Shown piece after piece: positions 13,047 to 25,525 of a stretch of 64,000 nt of DNA. The stretch covers positions 36,915,001-36,979,000 of the forward strand of contig NC_068560.1 of the NCBI RefSeq assembly GCF_022201045.2, given 5' to 3'. Both the position numbers and the translations under genes were made by a program. Below the pieces are notes generated by a model, which saw only the letters and a program-made list of their open reading frames with translations, searched no databases and was not told where the DNA came from. The DNA is from Citrus sinensis (Eukaryota > Streptophyta > Magnoliopsida > Sapindales > Rutaceae). Each line of letters begins with the position of its first letter. The stretch's first letter is position 1.

Positions 13047-13684
13047 GATGATAAAAGAACAAAGATTTTTTATTTTATTTTATATATTTTTAAAAAAGGG
13101 GGGACTCGAAAATCCCAAGATGATGAGGAATTAGATTTTAGTAACCCAGCAGCTTGGTGTAGGAATCCTCTCACACTCTATAGCTATATTCAAAGACACA
13201 CACTGCATAATCAGGTGACTCCCACACACACCTTCTTGCTTTTAGCGAGCCAAGCCACTTTTGGTGAGTTTTTTCTCTTTACTCTTTCGAGTTTCCATTT
13301 TAAAGTAGCCTTCAAAAGAAAGAAAGAGAAGAGAGAGCCTTAAATAAATTTTAATTCTCCATACTTCTCTCTCAGAAGTATTTAAAAATTAACTATTCTT
13401 CCTTTTCTTTTCAGGCTTATCACCTTTTTCGGTAGCTGCTTCGATCAATATAAGATATTGCAACCAGAAAAAAGAAAAAAAGAAAAGAAAAGAAAAAAAG
13501 CCCTTTGTAAGAATTATTTTTGATTATCTACTCACTCTCTCTTCTGGCTAGCAAAATGCTTTATTGCATTCTCTGCAATTACAGGAGGATGATTATAGTT
13601 GCAATATGTTATGATTAAGATCCTGCCTTCGATCCCAAGGCTTTCAACAAAGTTCTCAGACGTGAAATAATGATAGCCACCATG

Positions 13685-13716
<32 letters not shown>

Positions 13717-13839
13717 TACATATCCATTATCCCGCACATGTTCAAGCTCCTTATATATAAATTCAATCTGGGTCTCTACAGTGATCCTTAATTTCTCTAA
13801 TATTCTCCGCTCAATAATCGAATTTAATTCATTCATATT
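13047..13839. other. bHLH110 upstream region with (CT)n microsatellite
   Basis: Upstream of the bHLH110 start codon; likely leader and promoter. It contains poly-purine stretches near 13320 and 13470-13500 and a (CT)13 run at 13685-13710. No further gene seen. Confidence 0.5.
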
Positions 13840-14090
13840 TTGTGTTAACCAAACCAATAAAGTATTGGTTCCACTGGCAATGGAGTCCCTTTAAGTGGCT
13901 TGACTGGATTTGCTCCACAATTCGAATTGCAGGGAAGTCGCCTTTATGGAGAGAACATGTGCCTCCCGGTTCGAGCGGGAACTTTTAGTCTGAATTGTGG
14001 TACGGGTTTAAAGGTGTCTCCCATAATTGGGGTCTTCCCCAAGATATCTCGTTGTTAAGACAAAAAAAAAAAAAAATTGTGTTAACCAAA
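13840..14090 (+). mobile_element. SINE copy 1 (+) with perfect 14-bp target-site duplication
   Basis: The body runs 13854-14076 and ends in GTTAAGAC followed by an A run. It is flanked by perfect direct repeats TTGTGTTAACCAAA at 13840-13853 and 14077-14090. Near its 5' end is TTGGTTCCACTGG, resembling a pol III A box. About 55 bases later comes aattcgaattgcaggg, resembling the B box consensus GGTTCGANTCC. Length near 223 bp, poly-A tail and long duplication are diagnostic of L1-type retroposition. It has no coding capacity. Confidence 0.9.
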
Positions 14091-14870
14091 AAAGAAAAAA
14101 AGAAAAAAAAATTGAGACCGTCGATTTGGTTCATAATGGCCTCTTCAAAAAAGAAAACTTGTTGATTATGATGGTTTGTTTCATTCCCACATAAAAAAAG
14201 AAAAAGCTTAATCAGCACGAATGAGTCAAATAAATTTGAATTTCTACATAAATTATAATTCTTAAAAGAATTTTTACTGTTCATAAAAATATATTAAAAT
14301 GTATTAAATGCGCGGTTTAGCGTTCCTATCTAATAATTTTAATACAAATTTACAAAATGACAACGGCTTAGTTATTACCCCTTCCGATTAACTATTTGGG
14401 GACAAAGACGAGCACCGAAAACAAAATGCAAATGATAGACTTTCCAGCAAATAATGAAGGCCGTAATTGACCGAAATACCCATGTGACGTTAACGGTAGA
14501 AACTTTAAAAGCGTGGCGGTTGTGGACTACCTTGTAATTTCAACAAGCCGGGCTAATAATGAATTACGTGTAGCCCTTGTAAATGTGGAAAGCTGCATGG
14601 TGCTCGCATAATTTTTGGGACCGGAAACATTTCCTTGTGAGAATTGCTCATTTTTTCGTAAGCAAAACTTCAGTCACAAGCTGCTCTCGCAAACCAAAGT
14701 CCACTCAAGCTTTGATTACAAGCAAAATCACTTTTATTTTTTCGCTGCAATTTATGCCTTCATCGATCCTTTCTCCCTTTTATTGGATGGCAATGATTCA
14801 ATTAATACGAAGTCGCTGTAGCAATGATTCAGTTAATAAGAACTCGCTGTAAACTTTAAAAAAAGAAAAT
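14091..14870. other. Spacer between the two SINEs
   Basis: No gene recognised. It contains a 31-bp tandem duplication at 14790-14851 (listed separately) and A-rich runs near 14100. Short plus-strand frames at 14583-14852 show no family resemblance. Confidence 0.5.
14790..14851 (+). repeat. 31-bp tandem duplication
   Basis: Two adjacent 31-base units (14790-14820 and 14821-14851), each starting gcaatgattca and ending tcgctgta, with four differences. Confidence 0.9.
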
Positions 14871-15121
14871 TTAAATAGTTACTCTTTTTTTTTTTGTCTT
14901 AACCACGAGATGTTTTGGAGAGCGTCTCAATTATGGGAGGTACTTTTAAGTTTGTACCACAACCCAGATTAAAAGTCTCTACTCGAATCGGGAGGCACAT
15001 GTTCTCCCAACAAATGCGACTTCCCTGTGATTCGAACTGAGGAATAAACTCAATCAAGCCACTTAAGGGGATTCCATTACCAGTGGAGCCAACACTTTGT
15101 TGGTTTTAAATAATTACTCTT
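14871..15121 (-). mobile_element. SINE copy 2 (-), same family as copy 1
   Basis: The body occupies 14887-15105 in minus orientation. Read on the minus strand it starts TTGGCTCCACTGGTAATGG, contains CAGTTCGAATCACAGG (a good B-box match) and ends GTTAAGACAAAAA. It is flanked by TTAAATAGTTACTCTT (14871-14886) and TTAAATAATTACTCTT (15106-15121), a 16-base duplication with one mismatch. The body is clearly homologous to copy 1 but diverged, so the two are independent insertions, not halves of one inverted-repeat element. Confidence 0.9.
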
Positions 15122-15732
15122 AACAAATGAGCTTTCAGCAGGCTCACCAATATTAATTTTTTTATTTTTTTAAAAGAAAAAAAGATATATAAATAAAGTG
15201 GAGAGATTCGAATCACATTGCATCATGCTGCCCTTGATTTGTGAATGTGAAGCACTGATTTTAACAGGATTAATCCAATTTATATTATTAGTACATGGAC
15301 CAATTATCCAAAATTGTTGGATTTATGTCTTATCAACATTAATCTCTTTCTGATATGCGGTCCGGCAGGGCTATGAGAGATGAGGCAACTTGCATTTATG
15401 TTTTTGTTTCAAATTTCTCCATTTATGATGCCCGAGGGCTTGAAAAATATCGTAGCATCTAATTTCTCAACCACATCCCTTAGTGGCAAACAAAAGGACG
15501 CAACCCTAGAACTAGCCATTCTGATCTGCATATATACATAAACTGTTACATGCATACCCACTTGTAAATATATAAGTGGACTAATTAATTACAAGTTTAT
15601 TGAATGAGTTGATATATGCTTTAATAATATAGTTTTGTATGTGAAAAATGAGATGTAAAATAATATTTTTTTTTTAAAAAAAAGGAAAACCTAACTGACC
15701 ATAACAAGGCTGAGGAAAAAAAATATCTATTT

Positions 15733-15783
<51 letters not shown>

Positions 15784-18140
15784 TTGGTTTGTGAATGAGA
15801 GAGAGGCGTAATAAGAGATTAACAAGTATGATTAAGCTGTCATTCCAAAGAAAACTAAAAAAGAAAAAAAAAATAGCTATAATAATTTGATTTCAGCCCC
15901 ACGAAAGTTCACATCAGTCGAAAAAGTAGATGGGAGAATGTGAAATGAGAGTATGGGCAAGCTAAATACTTTGCTTTTCTTTTTTAGCTCTCCTTTTACT
16001 CTCAAGCTGCTGCACGCCCACCCATCTCACAGACGACAACCTTTATATATATTTGTTGTTTGTTTAACTATTTTTTTCTCCCTTATTATTCTTCTTCAAA
16101 ACTTTTTCAATTTTCTTTATCAGTAGCTTTTTCTTCCTTTCACCTTTTTTTATATTTCATAGTCTCACTATCTTCCAAGATTCAATTCAAAAAAGCTGCT
16201 CCCCTACATCAATTTACAATGAAATTGTTTAATTAATTTTTACTCTCACTTCCATGAAACTATGAACATTTTTTGTGTGCCTTGTATTGACATATGGAAC
16301 CATTAATTCTATATGTGTAGCCAGTGAACATGTCAAGGCTGCTGCAGATTCCTTGCTTTTGAAGCATCAACTTGATTGAATCACACCGCTAAATCATTGT
16401 TAAATGAAAGCCATATAATTGAAGCCAGAGATTGAAGCTCAAATTACAATGGGATGTTCAACAAGAAGGATTATATACGTTTAATTTCTAGCCCCACTCC
16501 CAACCCCCCAAAAAAATCATCCAGTGCAAAAGTTTTACTTATCAACTATTGCAGATGAAGGGTGCATTACATTTGGATTTCTTTAAATAATTATTAATCT
16601 ATTGTAATTACAAGGACACATGAATTAATATATATAGTTACGGAAAAGATACAAAAAGGATGAGGAAAGGATTACCCTAGCTAGTTGCCTACTCTCCAAT
16701 TGCACTGTCTCTAATAATCTCATATAAATAATCTATGAATTAGCTATCTCTGGTGACTTTAGGGACCATCACCATCACTAATGTAGAAACTATTTCCCTT
16801 TTTCAGGTGGTGGCCAGTCAACCCGTGGTCAGATAACCCGTACTTAAGTGGCATTTACCATTTTTAATACACTTTTGTAAAGTTGTACTAATTTTCAAAA
16901 TATAATTTTCAGTTGTTCAACTGATTTTAACACAGTCGGTGTATGGAAATTCATCACTTCAGAATTCGGATTATATTTCAAAGGAAGCTGCGTGTAATAT
17001 CAAACAAATGCTTCCCCAGAACATTTTCAGGTTTTACTGATGCTATATATCTTGGCCTTGGTGCATATAAAATCGATATTTTCTAAGCTCCTTTACGGGA
17101 TTTAAAAGGAAAAATATATATTCAAAGTGTGTCTATTAATCTATTACAAGAAGATAGTATAAACAATTAGTCCCTCATTTCTGGAAAGCTCTTGCATCTT
17201 GTCACATATAAATTTAATGTACTGATCTTCATAACGTTTATAATTTCAAGACAGTATTAGTATATGCGCAATCCCAGTATTTTCTGTGAACCACATCAGA
17301 CAAAGAATTGATAATAATTTAATAGTTAATGGCCCATATATCATATGTCAGCTTGTTAATTTGGCGGGCCAGAAAAAGGTTCTCAATAGAAAATCAATCT
17401 TATATATGATCAACAACTGTTATCCCTTCTCTGGAAATATATTACTTGCAATAAATTGAACATTAATGTTCATCAGTTAACTTTTGCAATTAATTAATTT
17501 ATTGTCGTTTTTGTTGATGAATGATATACAGTACTGCAACTTTAGGTCAAAACTTTGGCAAAGCCCTTAAAAGGAGGTATAAAGTAGGAGGATTTAAAGA
17601 TGTTTTGAGAAGAAGACAAGACATTGGAACAGGAGAATATATGCTTTCTGAAGCCCAAGGGCATGAAAATCCAACAGTAGGGCTAGGGGGCATGCTTTTT
17701 CTTTTCTTTCCATGTCCACTGACTCACCGAGCCCTAAATATTTCCTTATTCTATGCGATTCCCTGACCAGCGTATTCCTTTTCTCAGTCAGTGAAAAAAC
17801 AATGCTATATTTTCCAACAACAACGGCACAGATTTTGCCCCTCTTTTAATTTGCTCGTATACAATATATAGTGAAAAGAAGACCTATATCTGATCTTGAG
17901 ACTCTGACGTCCCACTTTGGCTTTCGGCTTCAAATGCTTTGTATTAAACCAGTGCAACTGCCTAATACCCTAGTAGGGGAAAACAAGAATGATCAATTTG
18001 GTTCTCTAAAAATGTATATAAAAAATCGAGGAACCTGTATGTTATCTATGAAATCAAAACCAAATAAACATGTGTTATATCTATGGGGAAAATGTTTCAA
18101 TCCTACCCTGCTTATGATTTGATTCTTTAAGCTTTTATTT
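15122..18140. other. Intergenic; possible unrecognised transcript region
   Basis: No conserved protein seen. An (AT)n run at 15736-15765 is followed by a T tract. Between 16030 and 17800 there is promoter-like pyrimidine-rich sequence and small frames at 17521-17766 and 17871-18122 that I do not recognise. A non-coding RNA cannot be excluded, but no known microRNA was spotted. Confidence 0.4.
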
Positions 18141-20112
18141 TGGTGGCAGCAACAGGCCTAAGGACGGAATTCGCATCACAGGTATGAAGAATAAAATCCC
18201 AATCAAATCGTCAGACCCGATAACACTTTTCCCTTTCACGGTTTCACGGTATGCTTCTCTGCTTGTACGTTGTAATTCTTTATGGCTACCCGAAATTACC
18301 CAATGTTTTACGTTACGTTTGACACACTACGTTATATTACATTGTATTACTTATTTAACATTATGGTATCTTGCATTAAGTTATAATATAATACTATATT
18401 TGATGTGGCATGAATTATATTATATATAAAATTATTTTGTATTAATATTATTTAAATTTTTAATATTTTTAAGGTAATTTTTTTTACATTAGTTATTAAA
18501 TAATTATTTTTGTATATTAATTTTTTATAATATAAAAATAATTTAATCATATATTATCATCAAATAATAAAATATTATAATATAGTTTATGTTATAATAT
18601 AGATGATAATATAATATAATTATTTTATATTATAATACAATATAATATTAAAATTTAAATTTAATTATGATATATTTATCTATTAACATTGAATATAATT
18701 GTTTTGTTTAAATTTTATTTTTAAATTTAGTATTTTAGTAAATAATAAATGATTAAACAATTAAAATATTTTATACACACTTAACGTAAAATAATTAAAA
18801 TGATTATATGTAATAAAAATAAAATAATGTATAATTAACATTTATTTACAAAATATTTAGGCTTATTAAATTGAAATTAAATTTTATTTATAAATCATTG
18901 ATTAATAAATGTAAACATGATTAAAATTTAAAATATAACTAATGTTTTAATGCAATAAAGTCCAAACCTTATCCTCTTATGAGATTATTTTATCCTCCTT
19001 TCATTGTATTAACCAACTTTTCAGTATACTGAAATGTAATTTAAAATTGCAATCAAACATAGGTTAATATAAAAATAATATTTTAATGCAATACAATACA
19101 ATGTAATGCAAGCAGCTAAATGTATCCTTAGTTCTCTCGGACCAAAAAGTCTAAAAACTCCCCGGTACATTTACCTTTTTCTATTAGCAAGAGTCGTGCT
19201 GGTGAACGTAACACATTGCTCTCTTCCCCTCTTAACCACATTAAGAAGAAAATGCTCTTAGCCTCAGAAACATCACCTTAATTGAAGGTGTCAATTTATA
19301 CGACCGTGTCCTATCTGGTTTGTATTGTTGTAAATTTAAATAAATATGTGATCCTTTTATTAAACGTGTAAACTTATTTCATATATTTAATACAAAAAAT
19401 AAAAAAAAATTAATTTAAAAGTAAATTTTAACATTATTCTTGAAAATAAGTCATTAATAAATTAATATGACATAAATATAACATTAACAAATTTATAACA
19501 TAATATGAATATGAAACAAATAATTAATTTAGTATTTAGTACTTATATCAATTAACTTTTTCAATAATAATATCACATATCAATTTATATTCGTATTATT
19601 AAGGTGATCCAACACAGTGAATTATCATGTCGTGTGAACCCATTTACTAATCGTGTTAATATTTATCAATATAAATACAAAAAAAAAAAAAACCGTGTCG
19701 TATCGATGTCGTATAAGTGTATGTAACCCATTTTGCCACCTTTACCTTAAATGCTATTTGTTTGACTGAAAATTTTGGTATCATTTCATTTTGCATTTTA
19801 TTCCAAAGAATAATAATGAAAAAAAAGAGGAAGCTTTTTCTTCTTATTAATTAGACGCAAGACGATTAGGAAAGAAATTCTATTTGCTTTGCAATGTGAT
19901 TTCTAAACCTTCTACACATTAATTGAAGAGGCAGCTACTTCTATAAGATTCAGGAACTAATATGTAAGAAGATGGTATATAATATTTTAAGTGTACTACA
20001 ATCATCAGGTGAACTGTAATTATAGATTTTGTGCTCTAATACTAACTTTGAGAAAATTATATTTCCCAGTCCAAGGTCAATAGGTGAAAACGTCACAATA
20101 CCCTGTTCTTTT
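18141..20112. other. Very AT-rich intergenic block, probably transposon-derived
   Basis: The 18290-19130 part is extremely AT-rich. Short related motifs near both ends (ttacattgtattac near 18340; the complement of ttgcattacattgtattg near 19090-19110) hint at an old inverted-repeat element. No gene is supported. Confidence 0.35.
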
Positions 20113-23104
20113 TTAGGAAACGGTAGATTCCAGCTCAATACCATTTTCCAGCTCTCTTTCTATCCAAACTTCACTTCTATCTCAGGTTCAACAGCTTCCA
20201 TCAGCTTCTTATTTGCAGACCCATCACATTTTCTTCTCTTCAATGCCTCTCTAATTCGGTTAGCATCTATCTTAATATGGTTGTTGTTAACAGAAATGAT
20301 CTTGTATGCAGCTGTCTGATCAGACTCCACTGTCCTGCGCCGTCTCACACCTTCACTATCCTCAACAACACTGCTTGAAGTACTATTACTCGTTTGACAT
20401 GGTAAATCTTCTTCCCCAGAAATGTGCTTCCTCCACCAGCCAGAGGTTTTCCATCTCTGTCATTATTTGCTCCGGCACCCTGGCTCGAAGGTCTGCTGGC
20501 AATGCATCCATCTGAAACACATGATTGCAGGATTCTAATACTGGTCTTTCCAGGTGAATCTGTAGACTGAGTGGCTTTCTCTTGTTTACAGCGTAGAGCT
20601 TGTTTTGTCCTGTTCCAACAACTTGGGCATCTGCTTAATGACCTCTGGTAAAATTTGAGAAAGGAAACTTACAATGATTCTAATCAATTAGTGGAAAAGA
20701 AATAAACCGTCACAGTACACTCATATAGATAACTATTGTGCCACATATTGAAAAAGACTGAAAAAATGTAACCAACTTCCTAGCATCTAAAGATGTATGT
20801 GTCGGATTCAATACTTGTCATAAGAAGCATTGGTATACTAAGTACGATAGAAATCTACTTTAAAACCTCATCAACCCTTTTACTTATGCAACATCATTTA
20901 ATTTCATGAAAGATATTACTTACCTCTATATTTCTAAAACAACTGTTAATGCTTCCCACACAGAAACACAGGTTAAAATTTTCCCTAAAAACAAAACAAG
21001 TAGATGCAATGAGATAATTGCAGCAAACCTTCTAACTACAAGGGTGAAATATCAAACTCCAGCCACCAAGATCTCTCCTCATTTTCAGGAAGCTTCACTT
21101 TTTTGAAATTTGGCAGCAAGGAACATGGAGCCAGCTCAATATAATGGGGTTTCTAGCGCAAGCACAGTGCCCTATAAAGCCTTCAAGTTTCATTAATTAA
21201 AAAAAAAAAAAGAACAAAGAAAGGTCCAAAATGGAATCTTAACTTGACCATATACAAGAAAAATTGGGTAAAACTAAAGAGAATAGAGTACTTACCAATC
21301 ATTTATGAAATTCCATGCTACTTTTTGCAAGATCACAGACAAGGTCCAATCTCGTAAAAGCTGCAACAAGTGGCTCGTAGGGCAGTTGGATATCAAAATC
21401 AAAAGCAATCGTTGCTGGTAAAAGCCTCTCTGCAGTTAAGATTAATTCCTTCTGCTTATAGTAAACATCCTACATGGCAAAAATGGTGCATGAGCAAGGG
21501 GCACAGGTAGCAATGAAAAAGCGTAGGCATGTTTACGAAGCATGTCTACCTACTCTCCTTTGTCTAATTCTCTATGGTGCAGAAGGATCCCTTTTATACA
21601 TTAAGCCATAAGACAGGACAACAACATCTCCCAGCATGCATGGTGTTTCTTCTATTTTGCTACCGAGGAATATGCTTACGGTTGCAATCATCTGAAAAAC
21701 ATGCACCATCATTGACTAAATTAGTATAAGCAATATTCCAATTTCAAAACATCATCAATCTTCCACCAAAGATGTCTGAAGAAAATATAATTTTTCACTT
21801 TGAAGAAGTTTAAGAAATGTATGATCGTTTTAGCATGAAAATATTGTGTAAAAAAACAGCGTCGACACAGAAACATGCACCATTTTCTCCAAACTCCACA
21901 CATTATGTCCTAGGTTAAAACCTCAATTGATGTCAAGGGTACATATTTTTTCAAAGAGAGACAGCAGAGATAAAAATTATTTATGAATAATTTAAAAGTA
22001 AACTTCAGCGCACCTGCATTAGCCGCTAATCCGCTATACAAGTCTAACGTAGACGTATACGTCTGAACAGAGTAAAGGTCAATTTTCTATTACATAATTA
22101 ACTAGTATTCATCTCATCCAGAAAAATTAGAATCCAGCACTCTGCCCCCTTATTAGATAATGAGAAACAAGAAAACATGTATGTATAAATCATGGAAATG
22201 GACTCACTTGCTATCATTCTTTACATGTAATTGGTGCATATAAAACTGATGGCACAACATCATTGCACACGCCACTATCACCTGAGGCCTGAAAGTAAGT
22301 ACTGCACTGTGAAACTCTTTACAGAAAATTTAGCTAATAAGACTATGGAGACGCTACAAAACAATAATCATAAATCCTTTCTAAAGGGTCAATCATTGGA
22401 TGAAACAAGTAGAAGGACTAGTAGGAAGCTGTTAGCAGCTCATTCATTGTAAGAGCATATTCATTATCTCATGTTGTTTTTTTTTGTGGGGGGGGTGGTT
22501 GTTGTTTCTACACGAAAGCGTAATGGCTTTTAGCCCTCATTCAACATGTAGGGGGTCTACAGGACATAACAGGAAACTATAAAACTACCCAGCTGAAAGA
22601 AACAACAAAAGATTTATTTTCATCTAGTCAGAGAAGAAGAGTGTTATGCCACACAATATGAATGTCAGAGGAGACAAGCATAGAATGAACCTGATCAATA
22701 ACCACAAACATGCCAGGAATCAAAGATGAAACTAAATTCACTTGAAATCATATATATATAAAATAATAATAACTAGTTTCAGATAAAAGCATGCCTGGTT
22801 TTATGGGACAGAATCCTAATAGACATTTAACAAAATGTAATGTGTGCCTAAGAACTGAAAAAAGAAGAAAATTTCTCTGATTGACTTTCACACAAATTAT
22901 AACATAGCTCCAAAGCATGATAGAAAATGGCTTACAATTTGAGTTTCGTGCCAAGCTCCTGCAGAAACGAGCAATACAGCTTCCATAATTCTGAATCTTT
23001 TTTGAAGCTGATACCATCCTTCTTAGATGGCGAAAACTCTCTACGGTGAAGTACCATTTGTGCATATAAAACTGAGGCTCTTCTGGCAGCCTTTCGCTCA
23101 TCAT
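20113..23104 (-). pseudogene. Cyclin-T (CYCT1-like) pseudogene, introns retained
   Basis: Pieces of a plant cyclin T1 (P-TEFb cyclin, partner of CDK9/CDKC) appear in order on the minus strand. Near 22930-23104: HKWYFTVE, then in another frame [20 protein letters not shown]. At 22208-22288: PQVIVACAMMLCHQFYMHQ. Near 21560-21690: IATVSIFLGSKIEETPCM. At 21296-21469: DVYYKQKELILTAERLLPAT and LPYEPLVAAFTRLD, then NFIND after a frame change. Near 21040-21170: KPHYI, FLAAKFQK and WWLEFDISP. At 20113-20650: the C-terminal tail with HIKIDANRIREALKRRKCD and WIERELENGIELE. Lesions: in-frame TAG at 21572-21574 and 21036-21038, an extra base in the T5 run at 21322-21326, and further frameshifts near 23035, 21070-21150, 20600, 20400 and 20160. 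Remaining splice sites point to a duplicated gene rather than a retrocopy. A promoter-side donor near 23970 suggests the 5' leader was copied too. Confidence 0.88.
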
Positions 23105-24894
23105 CCCCTTTCTCTTTTCAATGCAAGAATAGCCAAATATCTATTGAAATGATGACACAGCCCTGGTTAATAAAACAAGAACACACATGTTAAATCAACA
23201 CAAAACAAGAAGGCAGACTTCGGGAAGAGAAATAAAAGCAGCATAAGAAAGAAAGAGGGGTGAACAGAGATCTCCAGTCGATTTCCTATAGGTGCCAGCA
23301 GCTAAATGCTTGATATCAAATACTAATAATGAATTGACATACCATTTTATAACTCCTTCCCATGAAAACTTCTTGTTGTAGATTTCAGGAGAAATTTTTG
23401 TTGTACTTTGCCATGTTTTTAGATGGCGAAACCAGTATGTTCATAATAATGGGCTTATAATTTATCAAAGGGGAGAGTTATTTGATGTTGAATTGGCAAA
23501 GACTCTTTAAAAAATATTCATTTGTCCTATCCCTGGATGTACACCACATTGGTAATTAAAATTTTAAGGTTGGGAAAATGATTAACACTGCTTGGATAAA
23601 CATAATAAGAATTAGGGAAATTCAAAGAAACAGAGGCAGATTGTTAGTTATCAGATTCCATAACCAATAAAAGAAAAAAAGCAGCAGGTTCATGTAGCCA
23701 ACCCCAACTAATTTAAGATTGAGGCTGAGTTGAGTTAACGTGTGTATTACAGCAAGATTAATATTTGTTATTAACATTCAAGGAATTCGTATCCCTGTAC
23801 ATACAGTAAGAATGATAATGTTTGTGCCGAAATGAATTAAAAAAAAATAGCACAAAAATAAAAAGGACATAGTGAAATTTTTTGGGACCATTTAAGTCGA
23901 GAAATTATGAAAATTCTCAGCGAATAAGCACATAGAAAAGGAAAGTTTTGAGAAGACAGAGTTAGATTACCTGAAACTGAAATCTGAACGGACGAAACTG
24001 AGAATATCGCTTGGATGCAGACACGAAACCTAAACTAGTTGTAAGTTGGGTAATTTGGAGTCCACCCCGCAGATGTTTCGACATTTTGCATCCCGCACCT
24101 CACTTTTTCTCTCTTCTTTCGTTTATTTTTATTTCTTCTTTTACACTCTTCCTCTTTGTTTCTCTTCTTCTTCTCTGCTTCTTGTTCACTGATTACAATT
24201 ACATTAGTGCCCTTGCTTCAAATATAATCTAATCACACTATATAGGTATAATTTAATTACGCTGTGTAGGTGTCATCTTGTTAAACTAATTGCTTAAAAA
24301 TTTTACAATATCAATTTTTTTTAAAATTTGACTCTAATACCGACTTAATTCTCAAATAGCGGTGTATCCCAGTTCTTACCGTAAAACGAATCCGTGCAGG
24401 GGAAAAATAAAATTGACGGCAAAATGAAATATAATTTTTGCAAAGGCATTTAATCTCATCTCAAACAAATCGCCGAAACAAATCTCATCCTTATCCATCA
24501 CCGTCTTCTTTAACCAATCCGCAAAATTAAATCCCTGAATCATAATTTAATGCATTTGATTTTGATTACTTGGTCTAGGGTTTCAAACCCCTGAATCATA
24601 ACAAACCCAAATGAAAAATGGAACCCTAAACCTAGAATACCAAGCCCAAATAATCTTGCTTGTCTTCTTCTTCTCTATTTCTCTAAAGGGCGACGGCGGT
24701 TATGAGCGGTGGCATGGGTAGCTTCGAGAACACGGCGAAAGGAAGCAGCTGATGCACCAGATTGCACGGTGGCAATCTGAGAGTTCATGCCGTGCCGACG
24801 TTGCGACACGCCGTGTTCCGGCGGATGATGTTCTTCACTTGGTTTTATGAAGATTTAATAATTATTTATTAATATTATATTATTGTTATACTTA
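23105..24894. other. Upstream flank of the cyclin-T pseudogene and intergenic DNA
   Basis: The minus strand near 23970-24030 has a leader-like exon followed by CAG|GTAATC, probably the old 5' UTR exon and intron of the pseudogene. Farther up is a C/T-rich block at 24090-24190 and a moderately GC-richer patch at 24690-24830 with no recognised frame. Confidence 0.4.
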
Positions 24895-25525
24895 GGTGGC
24901 TGGTTGCGTTTGTTTTTTTTGTTTGAAATCTGAATAAATTTTAATTAGTCTGAATTTTGAATAGGTCTGAATGTCTGAATCTGAATAATATATTTATTTT
25001 TTTGTCTGAATTTTGAAAAATAAATATTAAGTTATTTGTTTTTTCCAACTTAAAAAGTTGAAAATATATAATTTTATATTTGTATCTTTATTAAATTTGA
25101 ATGTCAAATAAATAATATATTAAATACTATAATATTTTAACATTTATAAGTAAAATTATATTCAAGTGAATACATAATTATTTTAGAATTTTAATATATA
25201 AAATACCATTAATTTCAAATTTTATCATATATAATATAAGAAAGAAAAAATATGGATATTTTTATGTGGGGTAAATATTTATAGGTGAGTTTTGGGATAG
25301 ATATGAAAAATAAATTATAAAACAGGGATATTTTTAACATTAACAAGTAATTAACTGAATTCAGATTTCTCCATTAAGTAAAAAGTTAAAAAAATTAGTT
25401 TATTTTATTAAGTCAAAATTATCTAAAAAGTCTCATTAAGTTATAAAAACAAACACCTCTAATTAACTTAATTAATTAAGTTAAGTCACTTTAAGTCATT
25501 AAGTTAAAAAACAAACGCCACCTTA
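24892..25525. mobile_element. MITE-like element (628 bp), TTA target duplication
   Basis: GGTGGC at 24895-24900 is followed by a gapped match to the other end: left GGTGGCTGGTTGCGTTTG, right (complement) GGTGGCGTTTGTTTTTT at 25506-25522. TTA flanks both sides (24892-24894 and 25523-25525). Near the left end the word tctgaat is repeated several times; near the right end aacttaat/aagtca motifs recur. No coding capacity. A Tourist-like non-autonomous element is the best reading; the gapped TIR lowers certainty. Confidence 0.6.

Noticed and set aside
13920..13935. tRNA gene suggested by ttcgaatt-type B box
   Set aside because: No cloverleaf could be drawn; the box belongs to the SINE head.
13840..15121. 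A single 1.25-kb transposon with terminal inverted repeats
   Set aside because: Each arm has its own distinct target-site duplication and poly-A tail, so they are two separate SINE insertions.
17521..18122. Two plus-strand frames of 81 and 83 codons
   Set aside because: One lacks good context and both lack recognisable protein features; kept only as a possible transcript region.
22748..23104. A 118-residue minus-strand protein
   Set aside because: It is the frameshifted first exon of the cyclin-T pseudogene read on into its intron.
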